From Synechococcus sp. RCC307 (GTDB lineage Bacteria > Cyanobacteriota > Cyanobacteriia > PCC-6307 > Cyanobiaceae): DNA of 64,000 nucleotides. The notes beneath the pieces were generated by a model, which did no database searches, had not been told where the DNA came from, and saw only the letters and a program-made list of their open reading frames with translations. Shown here piece by piece: positions 17,801 through 28,922 of this stretch (its first letter is position 1; every line of letters starts with the position of its first letter). The stretch is from positions 1,855,105 through 1,919,104 of the forward strand of contig CT978603.1 in the NCBI GenBank assembly GCA_000063525.1, read 5' to 3'. The position numbers were made by a program, and so were the translations under genes.

Positions 17801-19420
17801 CAGTTTTTCCCGCAGCGGATCGATCGGCGGGTTGGTGACTTGGGCGAAGCGTTGCTTGAAGTAGTCGTAGAGGAGGTGAGGCTTGTCGGAGAGCACAGCC
17901 AAGGGGATGTCATCGCCCATGCAGTAGGTGGGCTCTTTGCCCGCTGAGGCCATGTCCTCAATGACCAGCTCAAAGTCTTCAGCGGTGAAGCCAAAGGCGG
18001 TCTGCTGCTGCAGCAACTCCAGATCGCCCAGCTGCTTGCTGGTGGTCCAGGGCTGGGGTTCAAGGTTGCGGCGGTGATCGTTCAGCCACTGGGCATAGGG
18101 ATAGCGGCTCGCCACCTCACGCTTGACATCCCAGTTGCGCAGCAAGCGGCCGTTTTCCAAATCAACCGCCAACATCTGGCCGGGGCCAAGCCGGCCCTTT
18201 TCGATAATGCGGCTTTCATCGAGCTCCACCACACCGGTCTCTGAGCCCATCACCACAAAGCCATCGTTGGTGAGGCAGTAGCGAGCCGGACGCAAGCCAT
18301 TGCGATCCAAGGTGGCGCCCACGCTGCGGCCATCGGCGAACACCAACAGCGCCGGGCCATCCCAGGGCTCCTGGGTGCAAGCGGCGTACTCATAGAAGGC
18401 CTGAACTTCTGGCTTGTCCTCCAGCTCGGGCTGATTGCGGAAGGCCTCGGGCACCAAGGTCAGCAAGCTTTCGGTGATCGGGCGACCGCTGCGCACCAGC
18501 AGCTCAAGGGTGGCGTCGAGGTTGGCGGAATCACTGAAGGCTGGATTGACCACGGGCTTGAGGTCAGCGGCATCGGCGCCCCAAACCTCATCGAGGTTGC
18601 TCTCCGCCGCTTTGGCCCAGTTGAGGTTGCCCAACAACGTGTTGATTTCACCGTTGTGCCCCAGCAGACGCATGGGCTGAGCCAGAGGCCAGCGGGGCAG
18701 GGTGTTGGTGCTGAAGCGGCGGTGATACACCGCAAAACTGACAGCGAAACGCTCATCGCTCAGATCGCCGTAGAAGGGCGCCAGCACCTCGGAGCGCACC
18801 ATTCCCTTGTAGACAACTGTGCGACTGCTCAACGAGCAGAAGTACAAGTCGCTGGCCTTGGCACCAAAGCTGACGCGGGCCCGGTCGCCACAACGCCGGC
18901 GCAGGCGGAACAGCAACGCTTCGAGCTCATCGCCGTCGACATCAGCCCCTAGCAGCCACTGCTCAATCTGAGGGGCATTGCTGCGCGCCAGTGGGCCGAG
19001 CACCTCGTGATTGGCGGGCACAACCCGCCAGCCGAGCGGACGCAGCCCGAGCTTGGTGGCCGACTCATCGCAAAACGCCCGGGCTTGGGCCGCACGCTCA
19101 GGCTCCCTGGGCAAAAACACCATGCCCAAACCTCGGGCTTGGCCAGCTGAGTCGGCAGCCTGCGGCCAAACGGCCTCTAAATAGGTCCAAGGGATACCGC
19201 TGAGCACTCCAGCGCCATCACCGGAATCACCATCACCACCGCAGCCTCCGCGGTGTTCCATGCAACCGAGGCCGCGCAGGGCCTGCTGCATCAGCCAATG
19301 GGACTCCTGCCCCTGAAGCTGAGCCAGGAAACCAACTCCACAGGCATCCTTTTCCCCAGCAACAGCCGCCGGAGCCGGGCTGTCGAGATGGGGCCAAGAA
19401 GCAGAGAGCTGGGTAGACAT
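14837..19420 (-). CDS. gltB: Glutamate synthase large subunit, ferredoxin-dependent type (GlsF)
   Basis: 1527 residues; converts glutamine and 2-oxoglutarate to two glutamates. Domains in order: class II amidotransferase with catalytic Cys27 in GEKDACGVGF, a central FMN-linking domain, the FMN/3Fe-4S synthase domain with the cluster motif CIMARVCHTNNCPVGVATQ, and the C-terminal beta-helix rich in Gly (GATGGELFAYGRAGERFGVR). No gltD-like small subunit is adjacent, which together with cyanobacterial practice suggests the ferredoxin-dependent enzyme, but this is inference. An NtcA-like palindrome over the start codon has the wrong spacing. The gene converges on bicA, five bases apart. Confidence 0.96.
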   Translation of the reverse strand: MSTQLSASWPHLDSPAPAAVAGEKDACGVGFLAQLQGQESHWLMQQALRGLGCMEHRGGCGGDGDSGDGAGVLSGIPWTYLEAVWPQAADSAGQARGLGMVFLPREPERAAQARAFCDESATKLGLRPLGWRVVPANHEVLGPLARSNAPQIEQWLLGADVDGDELEALLFRLRRRCGDRARVSFGAKASDLYFCSLSSRTVVYKGMVRSEVLAPFYGDLSDERFAVSFAVYHRRFSTNTLPRWPLAQPMRLLGHNGEINTLLGNLNWAKAAESNLDEVWGADAADLKPVVNPAFSDSANLDATLELLVRSGRPITESLLTLVPEAFRNQPELEDKPEVQAFYEYAACTQEPWDGPALLVFADGRSVGATLDRNGLRPARYCLTNDGFVVMGSETGVVELDESRIIEKGRLGPGQMLAVDLENGRLLRNWDVKREVASRYPYAQWLNDHRRNLEPQPWTTSKQLGDLELLQQQTAFGFTAEDFELVIEDMASAGKEPTYCMGDDIPLAVLSDKPHLLYDYFKQRFAQVTNPPIDPLREKLVMSLEMHLGRRGSSLKPEASAAGMLHLPSPILNEAELAAATSQGLPATTLSTLIAVADGPAGLQQAVTHLQSAAEAAVREGKTILVLSDRGVTASHTTIPALLAVGAVHHHLLRLGLRLQTSIVVDTAQCWSTHHLACLIGFGASAVCPWLTWETSRHWLDQPKVRKAIELGKLPALTTDQVQANVRLALENGLRKILSKIGISLLASYHGAQIFEAIGIGADLIDLAFAGTTSRVAGLSITDLASETLSLHAKAFPELNRTKLEFMGFVQYRTGGEYHLNSPEMAKALHAAVKAGPGYDHFSTYKTLLENRPVTTLRDLLELKPAPTPLPMDQVESVESICARFCTGGMSLGALSREAHEVLAVAMNRIGGKSNSGEGGEDPARFNMLNDVDGEGRSKVLPSIGGLRNGDTACSAIKQIASGRFGVTPEYLRSGKQLEIKVAQGAKPGEGGQLPGPKVDPYIAWLRNSKPGVALISPPPHHDIYSIEDLAQLIHDLHQVHPAARVSVKLVAEIGIGTIAAGVAKANADVIQISGHDGGTGASPLSSIKHAGGPWEMGLTEVHRSLLENGLRNRVLLRADGGLKTGWDVVIAALLGAEEYGFGSVAMIAEGCIMARVCHTNNCPVGVATQKENLRKRFPGLPEQVVNFFLFVAEEVRQLLSVLGVASLQELIGRTELLQARQVQLAKTQALDLSCLLAPIAGAEDRSWLQHASEAHSNGPILEDQLLADAELMAAIEGHGQLARTVPIINTDRSVCARLAGEIAARHGNTGFKGQLNLTFEGFAGQSFGAFNVQGMNVRLVGEANDYVGKGLCGGRLTVVPPGSGNDPGSQVILGNTCLYGATGGELFAYGRAGERFGVRNSGARTVVEGAGDHCCEYMTGGVVVVLGSTGRNVAAGMTGGVAFLLDEDDRLTARVNPEIVAICPLTTPEQEALLKPLLEAYVAETGSTKASAILADWNSWKGRFKLLVPPSERGNVGLAEKEAVAA

Positions 19421-19542
19421 GTACGGAAATTCACGGCTTGGTTTGCTGGCTCAGGCCCAACGGCACGAAAAAGCACACCGAAGAAAGATCCTAAAAGTTC
19501 GAGCCCTGGCTAAGTTGCTTCGACCATGCCGGGTCGTTTGAG

Positions 19543-21234
19543 GTGCTGCCAGTCAGTCCGCCCCCACCACCCAGCCCACCTGCCCTGCTGCAACTGGTTG
19601 AAAACCCAGTCAGCGAGGGCGATCGACTCTTAATCAATGGCCAGCCACTGCCGGTGCGCTGGCGCTTTGAACCCGGCACTCCAGGCCGGTTGTGGCTGCC
19701 GCTCGACCTACTCGAAGCCGAGCTCGGCGTGGAAGCCAAGCGGATTGCCGGCGGCACCCTCGAACTGAGCTGGTTTGGTCAAGAGCAAACCGTCAGCCCT
19801 GACGAGCAGATCAGCCTCGACGACGAGGTGGCCATTGAGGTGACTGCCCTGTTGCGCGGTGGCGGCATACGCCTGCAGCTAGAGCCAGGCAGCGACGGCA
19901 ACGAACAGCTGGCTCTGCAATTGCCGGCTCCGCGTTTTCTGCAGCTGCGGGAATCCATCCGTGATGGCAGCCAGCGTCTGGTCCTCGATCTCAGTGGGCC
20001 AACCCTGCTGCCTCGAAGCGATGGGCAACTCCAACTGCCGCTGAGCAACCCCAGTGCGGCTGCCCGCGCTCTACGGGAGCGCGGCCTGGAGGCTGGCATT
20101 GATGGCAGGCGGGTGCTGTTGCCGATTGAAGGCTGGAGCCAATTCAGCCTTGGAAATCCCGCCAGGCTGGTGCTCGATGAGCGCAGCAACGGGCTGGCGC
20201 CCATGGCCAAACGGCCGCAACCATTCCTGCCGGCTGGTAGTGGCGGCTTGCAGATGGAGCAGCGGCGTATGGGAATCCGCCGCCAAAATTATTTAGTGAG
20301 CTTTGTGCGGTTTGATCCCACCGCCGAAACCTTCAACTTGGTGCCCCTGAGTCGTCAAAACATGGTCGGGCTGGGGTCACTGCTGGGCCTCGCCCGCTCC
20401 CAAGGCGCCGTGGCAGCGATCAACGGCGGATTTTTTAACCGCATCCAGGCCCTGCCCCTTGGCGGCTTGCGCGATGACGGCGACTGGCTCTCGGGCCCCA
20501 TTCTTGATCGCGGCGCCATCGCTTGGGCACCGCAGGAACTACCCCGCTTCAGCCGGGTTCGGCTCAACGAAACCTTGATAAGCGATGCCGGCAAGCGCAT
20601 TCAGCTCAACGCCATCAATAGCGGCTGGGTCAGCAAGGGCGTGGCCCAATACAACAGTCTTTGGGGGCCCCGCTACAAAGCGATTACGGGTAGAGAAGAG
20701 GCGGTGTTGGTGCAGGGCCAACAAGTGGCGCGCCGCTTTAGCCACGCAGAACTCAGCCGCGGGGTTGGTTTGCGGCGCGGCGAAACCCTTGTTGTGGCTA
20801 GGGGAGGAGCACCCTTGCCGCTCAAGGCAGGCGATGGCGTCAGCCTGGAGAGGTCGATGGTGCCCAAAGCCTTTGCTGAGCTGCCCAACCTGATCCAAGG
20901 CGGGCCCTTGCTGCTCAACCAAGGGAAGGTGGTGCTCAATGGCAAAGCCGAACGATTCAGTTCTGCTTTTATGCGCCAAAAAGCACCGCGCAGCGTGGTG
21001 GGCAGTGATGACGAGCTGATTTGGCTGCTCGCCGTGGAAGGCCAGGGCAATGCCGGCCCCACCCTGCGTGAAACCGCTGAACTGATGCAAAAGCTTGGCC
21101 TCAAGCAAGCGCTCAACCTCGATGGCGGCAGCTCAACACGCCTGATGGTCAGAAATAGAGGGCAATCCAGTGGACGCGGCTTTGGCGCTGCCATTCACAA
21201 TGGTTTGGGCATCGTGCTCAGCCCCAATCGCTAA
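19543..21234 (+). CDS. Phosphodiester glycosidase family protein (NAGPA/DUF2233-like)
   Basis: 563 residues. The C-terminal half carries the marks of the family related to N-acetylglucosamine-1-phosphodiester alpha-N-acetylglucosaminidase: AAINGGFFNRIQALPLGG at about residues 298-315 and LNLDGGSSTRLMVRNRG near the end. The N-terminal half (about 1-230) resembles cell-wall AMIN-like or beta-rich domains (LRESIRDGSQRLVLDLSGP). Exported envelope-sugar processing is plausible, but with the GTG start at 19543 there is no signal peptide; the frame is open slightly upstream, so the start is uncertain. It is followed after five bases by the Fe-S carrier gene. Confidence 0.75.
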   Translation: MLPVSPPPPPSPPALLQLVENPVSEGDRLLINGQPLPVRWRFEPGTPGRLWLPLDLLEAELGVEAKRIAGGTLELSWFGQEQTVSPDEQISLDDEVAIEVTALLRGGGIRLQLEPGSDGNEQLALQLPAPRFLQLRESIRDGSQRLVLDLSGPTLLPRSDGQLQLPLSNPSAAARALRERGLEAGIDGRRVLLPIEGWSQFSLGNPARLVLDERSNGLAPMAKRPQPFLPAGSGGLQMEQRRMGIRRQNYLVSFVRFDPTAETFNLVPLSRQNMVGLGSLLGLARSQGAVAAINGGFFNRIQALPLGGLRDDGDWLSGPILDRGAIAWAPQELPRFSRVRLNETLISDAGKRIQLNAINSGWVSKGVAQYNSLWGPRYKAITGREEAVLVQGQQVARRFSHAELSRGVGLRRGETLVVARGGAPLPLKAGDGVSLERSMVPKAFAELPNLIQGGPLLLNQGKVVLNGKAERFSSAFMRQKAPRSVVGSDDELIWLLAVEGQGNAGPTLRETAELMQKLGLKQALNLDGGSSTRLMVRNRGQSSGRGFGAAIHNGLGIVLSPNR

Positions 21235-21239
21235 GTCCC

Positions 21240-21578
21240 ATGGAGCCCAAGGCCGGCTTTTTGATCACTCCCCGCGCTGCAGCTGAGCTCTGCCGCCTTT
21301 CGCTGCGGGCTGGCCAGCCTGGTTTGGCCTATCTCAACTTGGTGGAAGGCAGCTGTGAAACCTGGGCGCTGCAATTACGCGGTGGCACAGGTTCTGGTGT
21401 GGCGCTGGCGCGAGCCGATGGCATCACTCTCTATGGACGGCGCGAGCAGCTGGCGCTGCTGAAAGACATGCAGCTCGACTACCAGGGGGATCTCAGCGGC
21501 GGCGGGTTCCTGCTGCGGGGCGGCGATGAGATCCGCAGTTGCGCCTGCGGCAGTGCGTTCAGCCGTTTGGAGAGCTGA
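21240..21578 (+). CDS. HesB/IscA-like A-type iron-sulfur carrier family protein
   Basis: 112 residues with all three family cysteines: one in VEGSCETWAL (about residue 39) and two in the C-terminal RSCACGSAF. The predicted role is to bind and pass on Fe-S clusters in the cytoplasm. The glycine-rich stretch around the first cysteine is degenerate compared with canonical IscA/SufA, so this is a divergent member. It starts five bases after the glycosidase-like gene and precedes rpsL by 66 bases, so it may be at the head of, or just outside, the str transcript. Confidence 0.8.
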   Translation: MEPKAGFLITPRAAAELCRLSLRAGQPGLAYLNLVEGSCETWALQLRGGTGSGVALARADGITLYGRREQLALLKDMQLDYQGDLSGGGFLLRGGDEIRSCACGSAFSRLES

Positions 21579-21644
21579 CGAGTGCTCAGGTACTCTGGTC
21601 GATTGTCGAATCCGGTTGGCCCAGCGGCCCGCCCCCGGTCTTAG

Positions 21645-22019
21645 ATGCCCACCATCCAGCAACTGATCCGTACCGAGCGGCAGACCCTCTCCCGCAAGAC
21701 CAAGTCGCCTGCTCTGCGGTCCTGCCCGGAGCGCCGAGGGGTCTGCACTCGCGTGTACACCTCCACACCCAAAAAGCCGAACTCGGCTCTGCGGAAAGTG
21801 GCTCGTGTGCGCCTCACCTCTGGCTTTGAGGTCACCGCCTACATCCCAGGCATTGGCCACAACCTGCAGGAGCACTCTGTGGTGCTGATCCGCGGTGGTC
21901 GCGTTAAGGACCTGCCCGGTGTCCGCTACCACATCATTCGCGGCACGCTCGACACAGCTGGCGTGAAAGACCGCCGTCAGAGCCGCTCGAAGTACGGCGC
22001 CAAAGCGCCGAAAGAGTGA
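21645..22019 (+). CDS. rpsL: 30S ribosomal protein S12
   Basis: 124 residues beginning [20 protein letters not shown]. It shows the conserved decoding-site segments [16 protein letters not shown] and [12 protein letters not shown], where streptomycin-resistance changes are known in other bacteria; both loops look wild type (Lys in each). It is the first gene of the conserved str operon rpsL-rpsG-fusA-tuf-rpsJ. No clear ribosome-binding site is visible before the ATG. Confidence 0.99.
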   Translation: MPTIQQLIRTERQTLSRKTKSPALRSCPERRGVCTRVYTSTPKKPNSALRKVARVRLTSGFEVTAYIPGIGHNLQEHSVVLIRGGRVKDLPGVRYHIIRGTLDTAGVKDRRQSRSKYGAKAPKE

Positions 22020-22064
22020 TCTCCACTCCGTTCCATTACTCCCATCCGCTGATCCCCACTCTCC

Positions 22065-22535
22065 ATGTCACGCCGTAACGCCGCCGTAAAGCGTCCGATC
22101 CTGCCCGACCCCCAGTTCAACAGTCGTCTGGCATCGATGATGGTGGCTCGGCTGATGAAGCACGGCAAAAAATCCACGGCACAGCGGATCTTGTCTGACG
22201 CCTTCGGTCTGATTGGCGAGCGCACCGGCGCTGACCCCCTGGAAGTGTTTGAAACCGCTGTTCGCAATTCCACCCCGCTGGTGGAAGTGCGTGCCCGCCG
22301 GGTGGGTGGCGCCACCTATCAGGTGCCCATGGAAGTGCGCCAGGAGCGAGGCACCGCCATGGCCCTGCGCTGGCTGGTGAACTTCTCCCGTTCCCGCGGC
22401 GGCCGCAGCATGGCCCAGAAACTGGCTGGCGAACTGATGGATGCTGCCAACGAGGCAGGCAGCGCTGTTCGTAAGCGCGAAGAAACCCACAAGATGGCTG
22501 AAGCCAACAAGGCTTTCGCCCACTACCGCTACTAA
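22065..22535 (+). CDS. rpsG: 30S ribosomal protein S7
   Basis: 156 residues ([16 protein letters not shown]...), the usual bacterial length, with the conserved [14 protein letters not shown] and the C-terminal [10 protein letters not shown]. It nucleates assembly of the 30S head and is the known autoregulator of the str operon in E. coli; no matching leader can be demonstrated here. It lies 45 bases after rpsL and 92 before fusA. Confidence 0.99.
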   Translation: MSRRNAAVKRPILPDPQFNSRLASMMVARLMKHGKKSTAQRILSDAFGLIGERTGADPLEVFETAVRNSTPLVEVRARRVGGATYQVPMEVRQERGTAMALRWLVNFSRSRGGRSMAQKLAGELMDAANEAGSAVRKREETHKMAEANKAFAHYRY

Positions 22536-22627
22536 TCCAAACCTCCCTTTTGCGGGTCAACGGCTGCCTGAGGTCAGCCTGTAGAGTTGCGCCCGCTTTT
22601 TAGCAACATTCCCCTTAGGAGCATCAC

Positions 22628-24703
<2,076 letters not shown>

Positions 24704-24745
24704 TCCTTCCCCCCTCTTCATTTACCCCCCGATTCTTCATTAACA

Positions 24746-25945
24746 ATGGCCCGCGAGAAGTTTGAGAGGAACAAACCTCACGTCAACATCGGCACCATCG
24801 GCCACGTTGACCACGGCAAAACAACCCTGACCGCCGCGATCACCAACGTGCTCGCGAAGAAGGGTCAGGCACAAGTTCAGAACTATGCCGATATCGACGG
24901 CGCTCCCGAAGAGCGTGAGCGCGGCATCACCATCAACACCGCTCACGTTGAGTACGAGACCGACACTCGTCACTACGCCCACGTGGACTGCCCCGGCCAC
25001 GCGGACTACGTGAAGAACATGATCACCGGTGCTGCCCAGATGGACGGCGCCATTCTGGTTTGCGCCGCCACTGACGGCCCCATGGCCCAAACCAAGGAGC
25101 ACATCCTTCTGGCCAAGCAGGTGGGCGTGCCCGCCCTGGTGGTGGCCCTCAACAAGTGCGACATGGTCGACGACGAAGAGCTCATCGAGCTGGTGGAAAT
25201 GGAAATCCGCGAGCTGCTCTCCAGCTACGACTTCCCCGGTGATGACATCCCTGTCGTCCAGGTCTCTGGCCTCAAGGCCATCGAAGGCGAAGCCGAGTGG
25301 GAAGCCAAGATCGATGAGCTGATGGCGGCGGTTGACGCCAACATCCCCGAGCCCGTGCGCGAGGTTGACAAGCCCTTCCTGATGGCTGTGGAGGACGTGT
25401 TCTCCATCACCGGTCGCGGCACCGTGGCCACCGGCCGTATCGAGCGCGGCATCGTCAAAGTCGGCGAAGAAATCGAAATCGTCGGCATCAAAGACACCCG
25501 TAAGTCCACCGTCACCGGCGTGGAAATGTTCCGCAAGCTGCTCGACGAGGGCATGGCTGGCGACAACGTTGGTCTGCTGCTGCGCGGCATCCAGAAGGAA
25601 GACATCGAGCGCGGCATGGTGCTGGTGAAGCCCGGCTCCATCACTCCTCACACCAAGTTCGAGGGTGAGGTGTATGTGCTCAAGAAGGAAGAAGGCGGCC
25701 GCCACACCCCCTTCTTCGCCGGTTATCGCCCGCAGTTCTACATCCGCACAACTGATGTGACCGGCCAAATCACTGCTTTCACCGACCGCGACGGCGGCAA
25801 CGTGGAAATGGTGATGCCCGGTGACAACATCAAGATGACCGGTGAGCTGATCTGCCCTGTCGCCATCGAGCAAGGCATGCGCTTCGCTATCCGCGAAGGC
25901 GGCCGCACCATCGGTGCCGGCGTTGTGACCAAGATCATCGAGTGA
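24746..25945 (+). CDS. tuf: Elongation factor Tu
   Basis: 399 residues, normal length. G motifs: [38 protein letters not shown] and NKCDMVDD. It delivers aminoacyl-tRNA to the ribosome. Codon use is strongly biased (mostly C-ending), as expected for a very highly expressed gene. It lies 42 bases after fusA. A short hairpin (CAGCCT-CTCC-AGGCTG, 25965-25980) follows the stop but lacks a T run, so reading on into rpsJ is likely. Confidence 0.99.
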   Translation: MAREKFERNKPHVNIGTIGHVDHGKTTLTAAITNVLAKKGQAQVQNYADIDGAPEERERGITINTAHVEYETDTRHYAHVDCPGHADYVKNMITGAAQMDGAILVCAATDGPMAQTKEHILLAKQVGVPALVVALNKCDMVDDEELIELVEMEIRELLSSYDFPGDDIPVVQVSGLKAIEGEAEWEAKIDELMAAVDANIPEPVREVDKPFLMAVEDVFSITGRGTVATGRIERGIVKVGEEIEIVGIKDTRKSTVTGVEMFRKLLDEGMAGDNVGLLLRGIQKEDIERGMVLVKPGSITPHTKFEGEVYVLKKEEGGRHTPFFAGYRPQFYIRTTDVTGQITAFTDRDGGNVEMVMPGDNIKMTGELICPVAIEQGMRFAIREGGRTIGAGVVTKIIE

Positions 25946-26066
25946 TCAAACTGGGTTGGGTCCTCAGCCTCTCCAGGCTGGGGGCTCAACCTCTGTTTCA
26001 TTGCCGCCACTAGAGCGGCTGCACCTCGACAACCCATCCCCCTCAGCGTTTCGACGCTCCTGAACC

Positions 26067-26387
26067 ATGTCCACGGCTATTGCTCAGCAGAAGATCCGCA
26101 TTCGCCTGAAGGCGTTTGACCGCCGCATGCTGGATCTGTCCTGCGACAAAATCATTGAAACGGCCGACCACACCGCTGCAACTGCAATCGGCCCCATCCC
26201 CCTGCCCACCAAGCGCAAGATCTATTGCGTGCTGCGCTCGCCTCACGTCGACAAGGATTCCCGTGAGCACTTCGAGACCCGCACCCACCGTCGCTTGATC
26301 GACATCTTCAACCCCTCGTCGAAAACCATCGACGCCCTGATGAAGCTGGATCTTCCCAGTGGTGTTGATATCGAAGTGAAGCTCTGA
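26067..26387 (+). CDS. rpsJ: 30S ribosomal protein S10
   Basis: 106 residues ([20 protein letters not shown]) with the conserved [20 protein letters not shown] and [12 protein letters not shown]. In cyanobacteria rpsJ closes the str operon rather than opening the S10 operon, as here, 121 bases after tuf. S10 (NusE) also takes part in antitermination in other bacteria. Confidence 0.99.
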   Translation: MSTAIAQQKIRIRLKAFDRRMLDLSCDKIIETADHTAATAIGPIPLPTKRKIYCVLRSPHVDKDSREHFETRTHRRLIDIFNPSSKTIDALMKLDLPSGVDIEVKL

Positions 26388-26445
26388 TTCAGCCGGCCCG
26401 CTGGCCCTGAATGCTTCTTAGGATGGCTTCCGTTCTCCCCACGCC

Positions 26446-27093
26446 ATGACTGAGCTGGCCGTACGGGAGCTGCCTCTTTTCCCATTGCCAGACGTGGTGC
26501 TCTTCCCCCAGGAAGTGCTGCCACTGCATATTTTTGAGCACCGTTACCGCATGATGTTGCGCACGGTGCTTGATAGTGACCGCCGTTTTGGGGTAGTGCG
26601 TTGGGATCCCGAATCCAAGCAAATGGCGCAGATCGGATGCTGTGCCGAGGTCCTCAAATGTGAAACCGGTGACGACGACCGCAGCAACATCGTCACCATG
26701 GGCCAGCAGCGCTTCCGCGTGTTGGAAATCGTGCGAGAAGCCCCGTTCATGGTGGGGTTGGTGAGCTGGATGGAGGACGAACCTCCGGTGGATGACATCC
26801 AACCGCTCGCCTCGGATGTGCAAGTGGCTTTAAAGGATGTGGTGGATCTCTCCGCCAAGTTGCTGGGTCACAAGACCGTGCTCCCCGATGACCTCCCCGA
26901 CCTACCCAGAGAGTTGTCCTTCTGGGTTGGTGGCCATCTCGGTGGTGCTGTCGCCGACCATCAACAGCAGCTGCTGGAACTCACCTCGACTGGCGAAAGG
27001 CTGCAGTTGGAATTTGAGCTTTTGGACCACACCCGCCGCCAACTCGCTGCCCGCACGGTGCTCAAAGACACCTTCAAGGATCTGGAGGGATGA
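26446..27093 (+). CDS. LON peptidase substrate-binding domain protein
   Basis: 215 residues made almost entirely of the LON N-terminal domain: [20 protein letters not shown] at the start, then [11 protein letters not shown] and a conserved core through [11 protein letters not shown]. There is no AAA+ or protease domain, so it is a stand-alone LON-domain protein. Such proteins are common in cyanobacteria; their function is not established. The stop overlaps the next ATG by four bases (ATGA), so it is translationally coupled to the quinone methyltransferase gene. Confidence 0.88.
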   Translation: MTELAVRELPLFPLPDVVLFPQEVLPLHIFEHRYRMMLRTVLDSDRRFGVVRWDPESKQMAQIGCCAEVLKCETGDDDRSNIVTMGQQRFRVLEIVREAPFMVGLVSWMEDEPPVDDIQPLASDVQVALKDVVDLSAKLLGHKTVLPDDLPDLPRELSFWVGGHLGGAVADHQQQLLELTSTGERLQLEFELLDHTRRQLAARTVLKDTFKDLEG

Positions 27094-28034
27094 GCCTGCT
27101 TTTCACAGGGCTGGTGCTCCTCACTGGCTTGTTGGGCGTGGGACTAGTGGTTTGGTATGTGCTGCCTCGGCGCTTTCGCGGCAGCGAAAGCGTGGCCTCT
27201 GCCTACGACAACTGGACCCAAGATCAATTGCTGGAAAGCCTCTGGGGAGAGCACATCCACCTCGGCTACTACGGCGATCCTCCGCAAGGGCGGGATTTTC
27301 GCGCTGCCAAGCAAGATTTCGTGGATGCCCTCGCCCATTGGGGCGGCCTTGAAGGTTTACCCGCAGGCACAAAAGTGGTGGATGTGGGCTGCGGCATCGG
27401 CGGCAGCAGCCGTCGCTTGGCCAGCCGCTATGGCTTTGATGTGCTGGGCGTCAGCATCAGCCCTGGGCAGGTGGAGCGGGCCCGGCAGCTCACAGACCCC
27501 AATCTGTCCTGCCGCTTTGCGGTGATGGATGCCCTCAAGCTCGATCTACCCGATGCCTGCATGGATGTGGTGTGGACCGTGGAGTGCGCTCCCCACATCG
27601 CGGACAAGCAAGGCTTTGCCAATGAACTGCTGCGGGTGCTCAAACCTGGCGGACAGCTGGTCGCCGCTGATTGGAACCAGCGCGATCACCTGGGGCGCCC
27701 TTTTAACCAAGCTGAAAACTGGGTTCTCGAGCAGCTGCGGGTGCAATGGGCCCACCCCGCCTTCTCAAGCATCAACTCCTTCCGCCGCAATCTGGAACAA
27801 AGCGGCGTCCCCCTTGAGCAGTTGCAAACAGGGGATTGGAGTCGCCAAACCCTGCCCTCCTGGTGGGCCTCCATCGAAGAGGGCATTCGCCGTCCGATGG
27901 CGGTGCTCAGCCTTGGACCAGGCGCTGTGTTTAAAGGGCTCAGGGAAGTGCCCACCCTGCTGCTGATGCAATGGGCCTTCAGCTGCGGACTGATGCAGTT
28001 CGGCCTCTTTAAGGCGAAACGGTGTCATCCGTAA
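27090..28034 (+). CDS. Membrane-anchored MPBQ/MSBQ-type quinone methyltransferase
   Basis: 314 residues resembling Synechocystis Sll0418, the 2-methyl-6-phytylbenzoquinol/solanylbenzoquinol methyltransferase of tocopherol and plastoquinone synthesis. It has one N-terminal membrane helix (residues about 4-24), SVASAYDNWTQDQLLESLWG, SAM-binding VVDVGCGIGGSSRRLA, GEHIHLGYYGDPP, and a C-terminal hydrophobic segment (VPTLLLMQWAFSCGLMQFGL). Other members of this clade methylate gamma-tocopherol, so the exact substrate is inferred. Its 3' end overlaps the facing pheA by 26 bases. Confidence 0.87.
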   Translation: MSLLFTGLVLLTGLLGVGLVVWYVLPRRFRGSESVASAYDNWTQDQLLESLWGEHIHLGYYGDPPQGRDFRAAKQDFVDALAHWGGLEGLPAGTKVVDVGCGIGGSSRRLASRYGFDVLGVSISPGQVERARQLTDPNLSCRFAVMDALKLDLPDACMDVVWTVECAPHIADKQGFANELLRVLKPGGQLVAADWNQRDHLGRPFNQAENWVLEQLRVQWAHPAFSSINSFRRNLEQSGVPLEQLQTGDWSRQTLPSWWASIEEGIRRPMAVLSLGPGAVFKGLREVPTLLLMQWAFSCGLMQFGLFKAKRCHP

Positions 28035-28866
28035 TCGGGTAGGAGCCAAAACTGCTCAGCCGTTCACACAACGGTTGCAGGGCAGCGCACACTTCATCCA
28101 CAGGCGGACCAGCCGCTTCGAGATCCACAAAGAACACGTACTCCCCCAGCTCGCGTTTAGAGGGGCGTGATTCGATCCGGCTCATGTTCAAATCACGGGC
28201 CGCAAAGATCTCCAGGGCCTGCAACAACGCGCCAGGGGCGTTGGCATGCAGGGAAAAGGCCAGGCTGGTGCGGCTGGCTTGGGCTGGCTTGGGCTGCGGG
28301 CCGCGCCGCAGCAGCAAAAACCGGGTGCAATTGCCCGGCTGATCATTGATGGGATAGGCCAATTCAGCGACCCCCTGCTCCTGTCCCGCCTGCCGCGATG
28401 CCACGGCAGCGCGGAAGCGAGAGCCCCGCACCAAGCGGGCGGCTTCAGCGGTGGAACTGGTGGGGAGCTGCAAGGCTTGGGGCAGGTTCTGCTGCAACCA
28501 ACTGCTGCACTGCGCCAAAGCTTGGGGATGGGAAAGCACCTCGGTGATCTGCTCAAGGCTGCCGTCAGCCAGCAGGGCATGGCGAATCGGCAGGATCAGG
28601 GCATGCTCGATGACCAGAGCACCATGGCCCTGCTGGCCGGATTGCCACAGCAAATCCGAACAGCTCGTCACTCCGCCTTCAACTGAGTTCTCCACCGGAA
28701 CCACTGCGGCATCGACCCGCTGCTCCAACAGGGCCATCACCACCGCACGAATCGTGGCCTGCGGGCAGCGCTCAGCCTCTGGAGAACCACACAGCGCTGC
28801 TAAGCGACGGCAAGCCTGTTCGCCGTAGGTACCCGCCGGCCCTAAAAAGGCCATAGAAGTCAACAT
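28009..28866 (-). CDS. pheA: Prephenate dehydratase
   Basis: 285 residues; converts prephenate to phenylpyruvate in phenylalanine synthesis. It starts MLTSMAFLGPAGTYGEQACR and has the catalytic-domain motif VPVENSVEGGV, followed by the C-terminal ACT regulatory domain (about residue 195 on) with the Phe-binding ESRPSKRELGEYVFFVD. No chorismate mutase domain is fused. ATG 28866 was chosen; 28854 (four residues shorter) is equally possible because neither has a clear ribosome-binding site. The frame stays open upstream without similarity. Confidence 0.95.
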   Translation of the reverse strand: MLTSMAFLGPAGTYGEQACRRLAALCGSPEAERCPQATIRAVVMALLEQRVDAAVVPVENSVEGGVTSCSDLLWQSGQQGHGALVIEHALILPIRHALLADGSLEQITEVLSHPQALAQCSSWLQQNLPQALQLPTSSTAEAARLVRGSRFRAAVASRQAGQEQGVAELAYPINDQPGNCTRFLLLRRGPQPKPAQASRTSLAFSLHANAPGALLQALEIFAARDLNMSRIESRPSKRELGEYVFFVDLEAAGPPVDEVCAALQPLCERLSSFGSYPITDDTVSP

Positions 28867-28922
28867 CGCAGGACGGGACCAGGACACACCGATAGGATCC
28901 CACCGCGTCCAGGTCAGTGGGA

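Noticed and set aside
16721-17947. 408-codon open frame on the plus strand opposite gltB
   Set aside because: Gly/Ala/Gln-rich antisense shadow inside a clear glutamate synthase gene, with no family signature.
19413-19424. NtcA-like palindrome GTA...TAC over the gltB start codon
   Set aside because: The spacing is six bases instead of the required eight, and it covers the ATG itself.
19421-19542. Glutamine riboswitch (glnA-type) upstream of gltB
   Set aside because: I looked for the conserved core of this motif in the 122-base gap on the minus strand and did not find it.
24740-25873. 377-codon open frame on the minus strand opposite tuf
   Set aside because: Mirror of tuf codon bias (GHVDHGKTT and similar give His/Val/Ala-rich nonsense). 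tuf itself is certain.
25965-25980. Hairpin after tuf as a terminator
   Set aside because: Six-pair stem without a T run, and rpsJ follows in the conserved str operon order, so transcription most likely continues.
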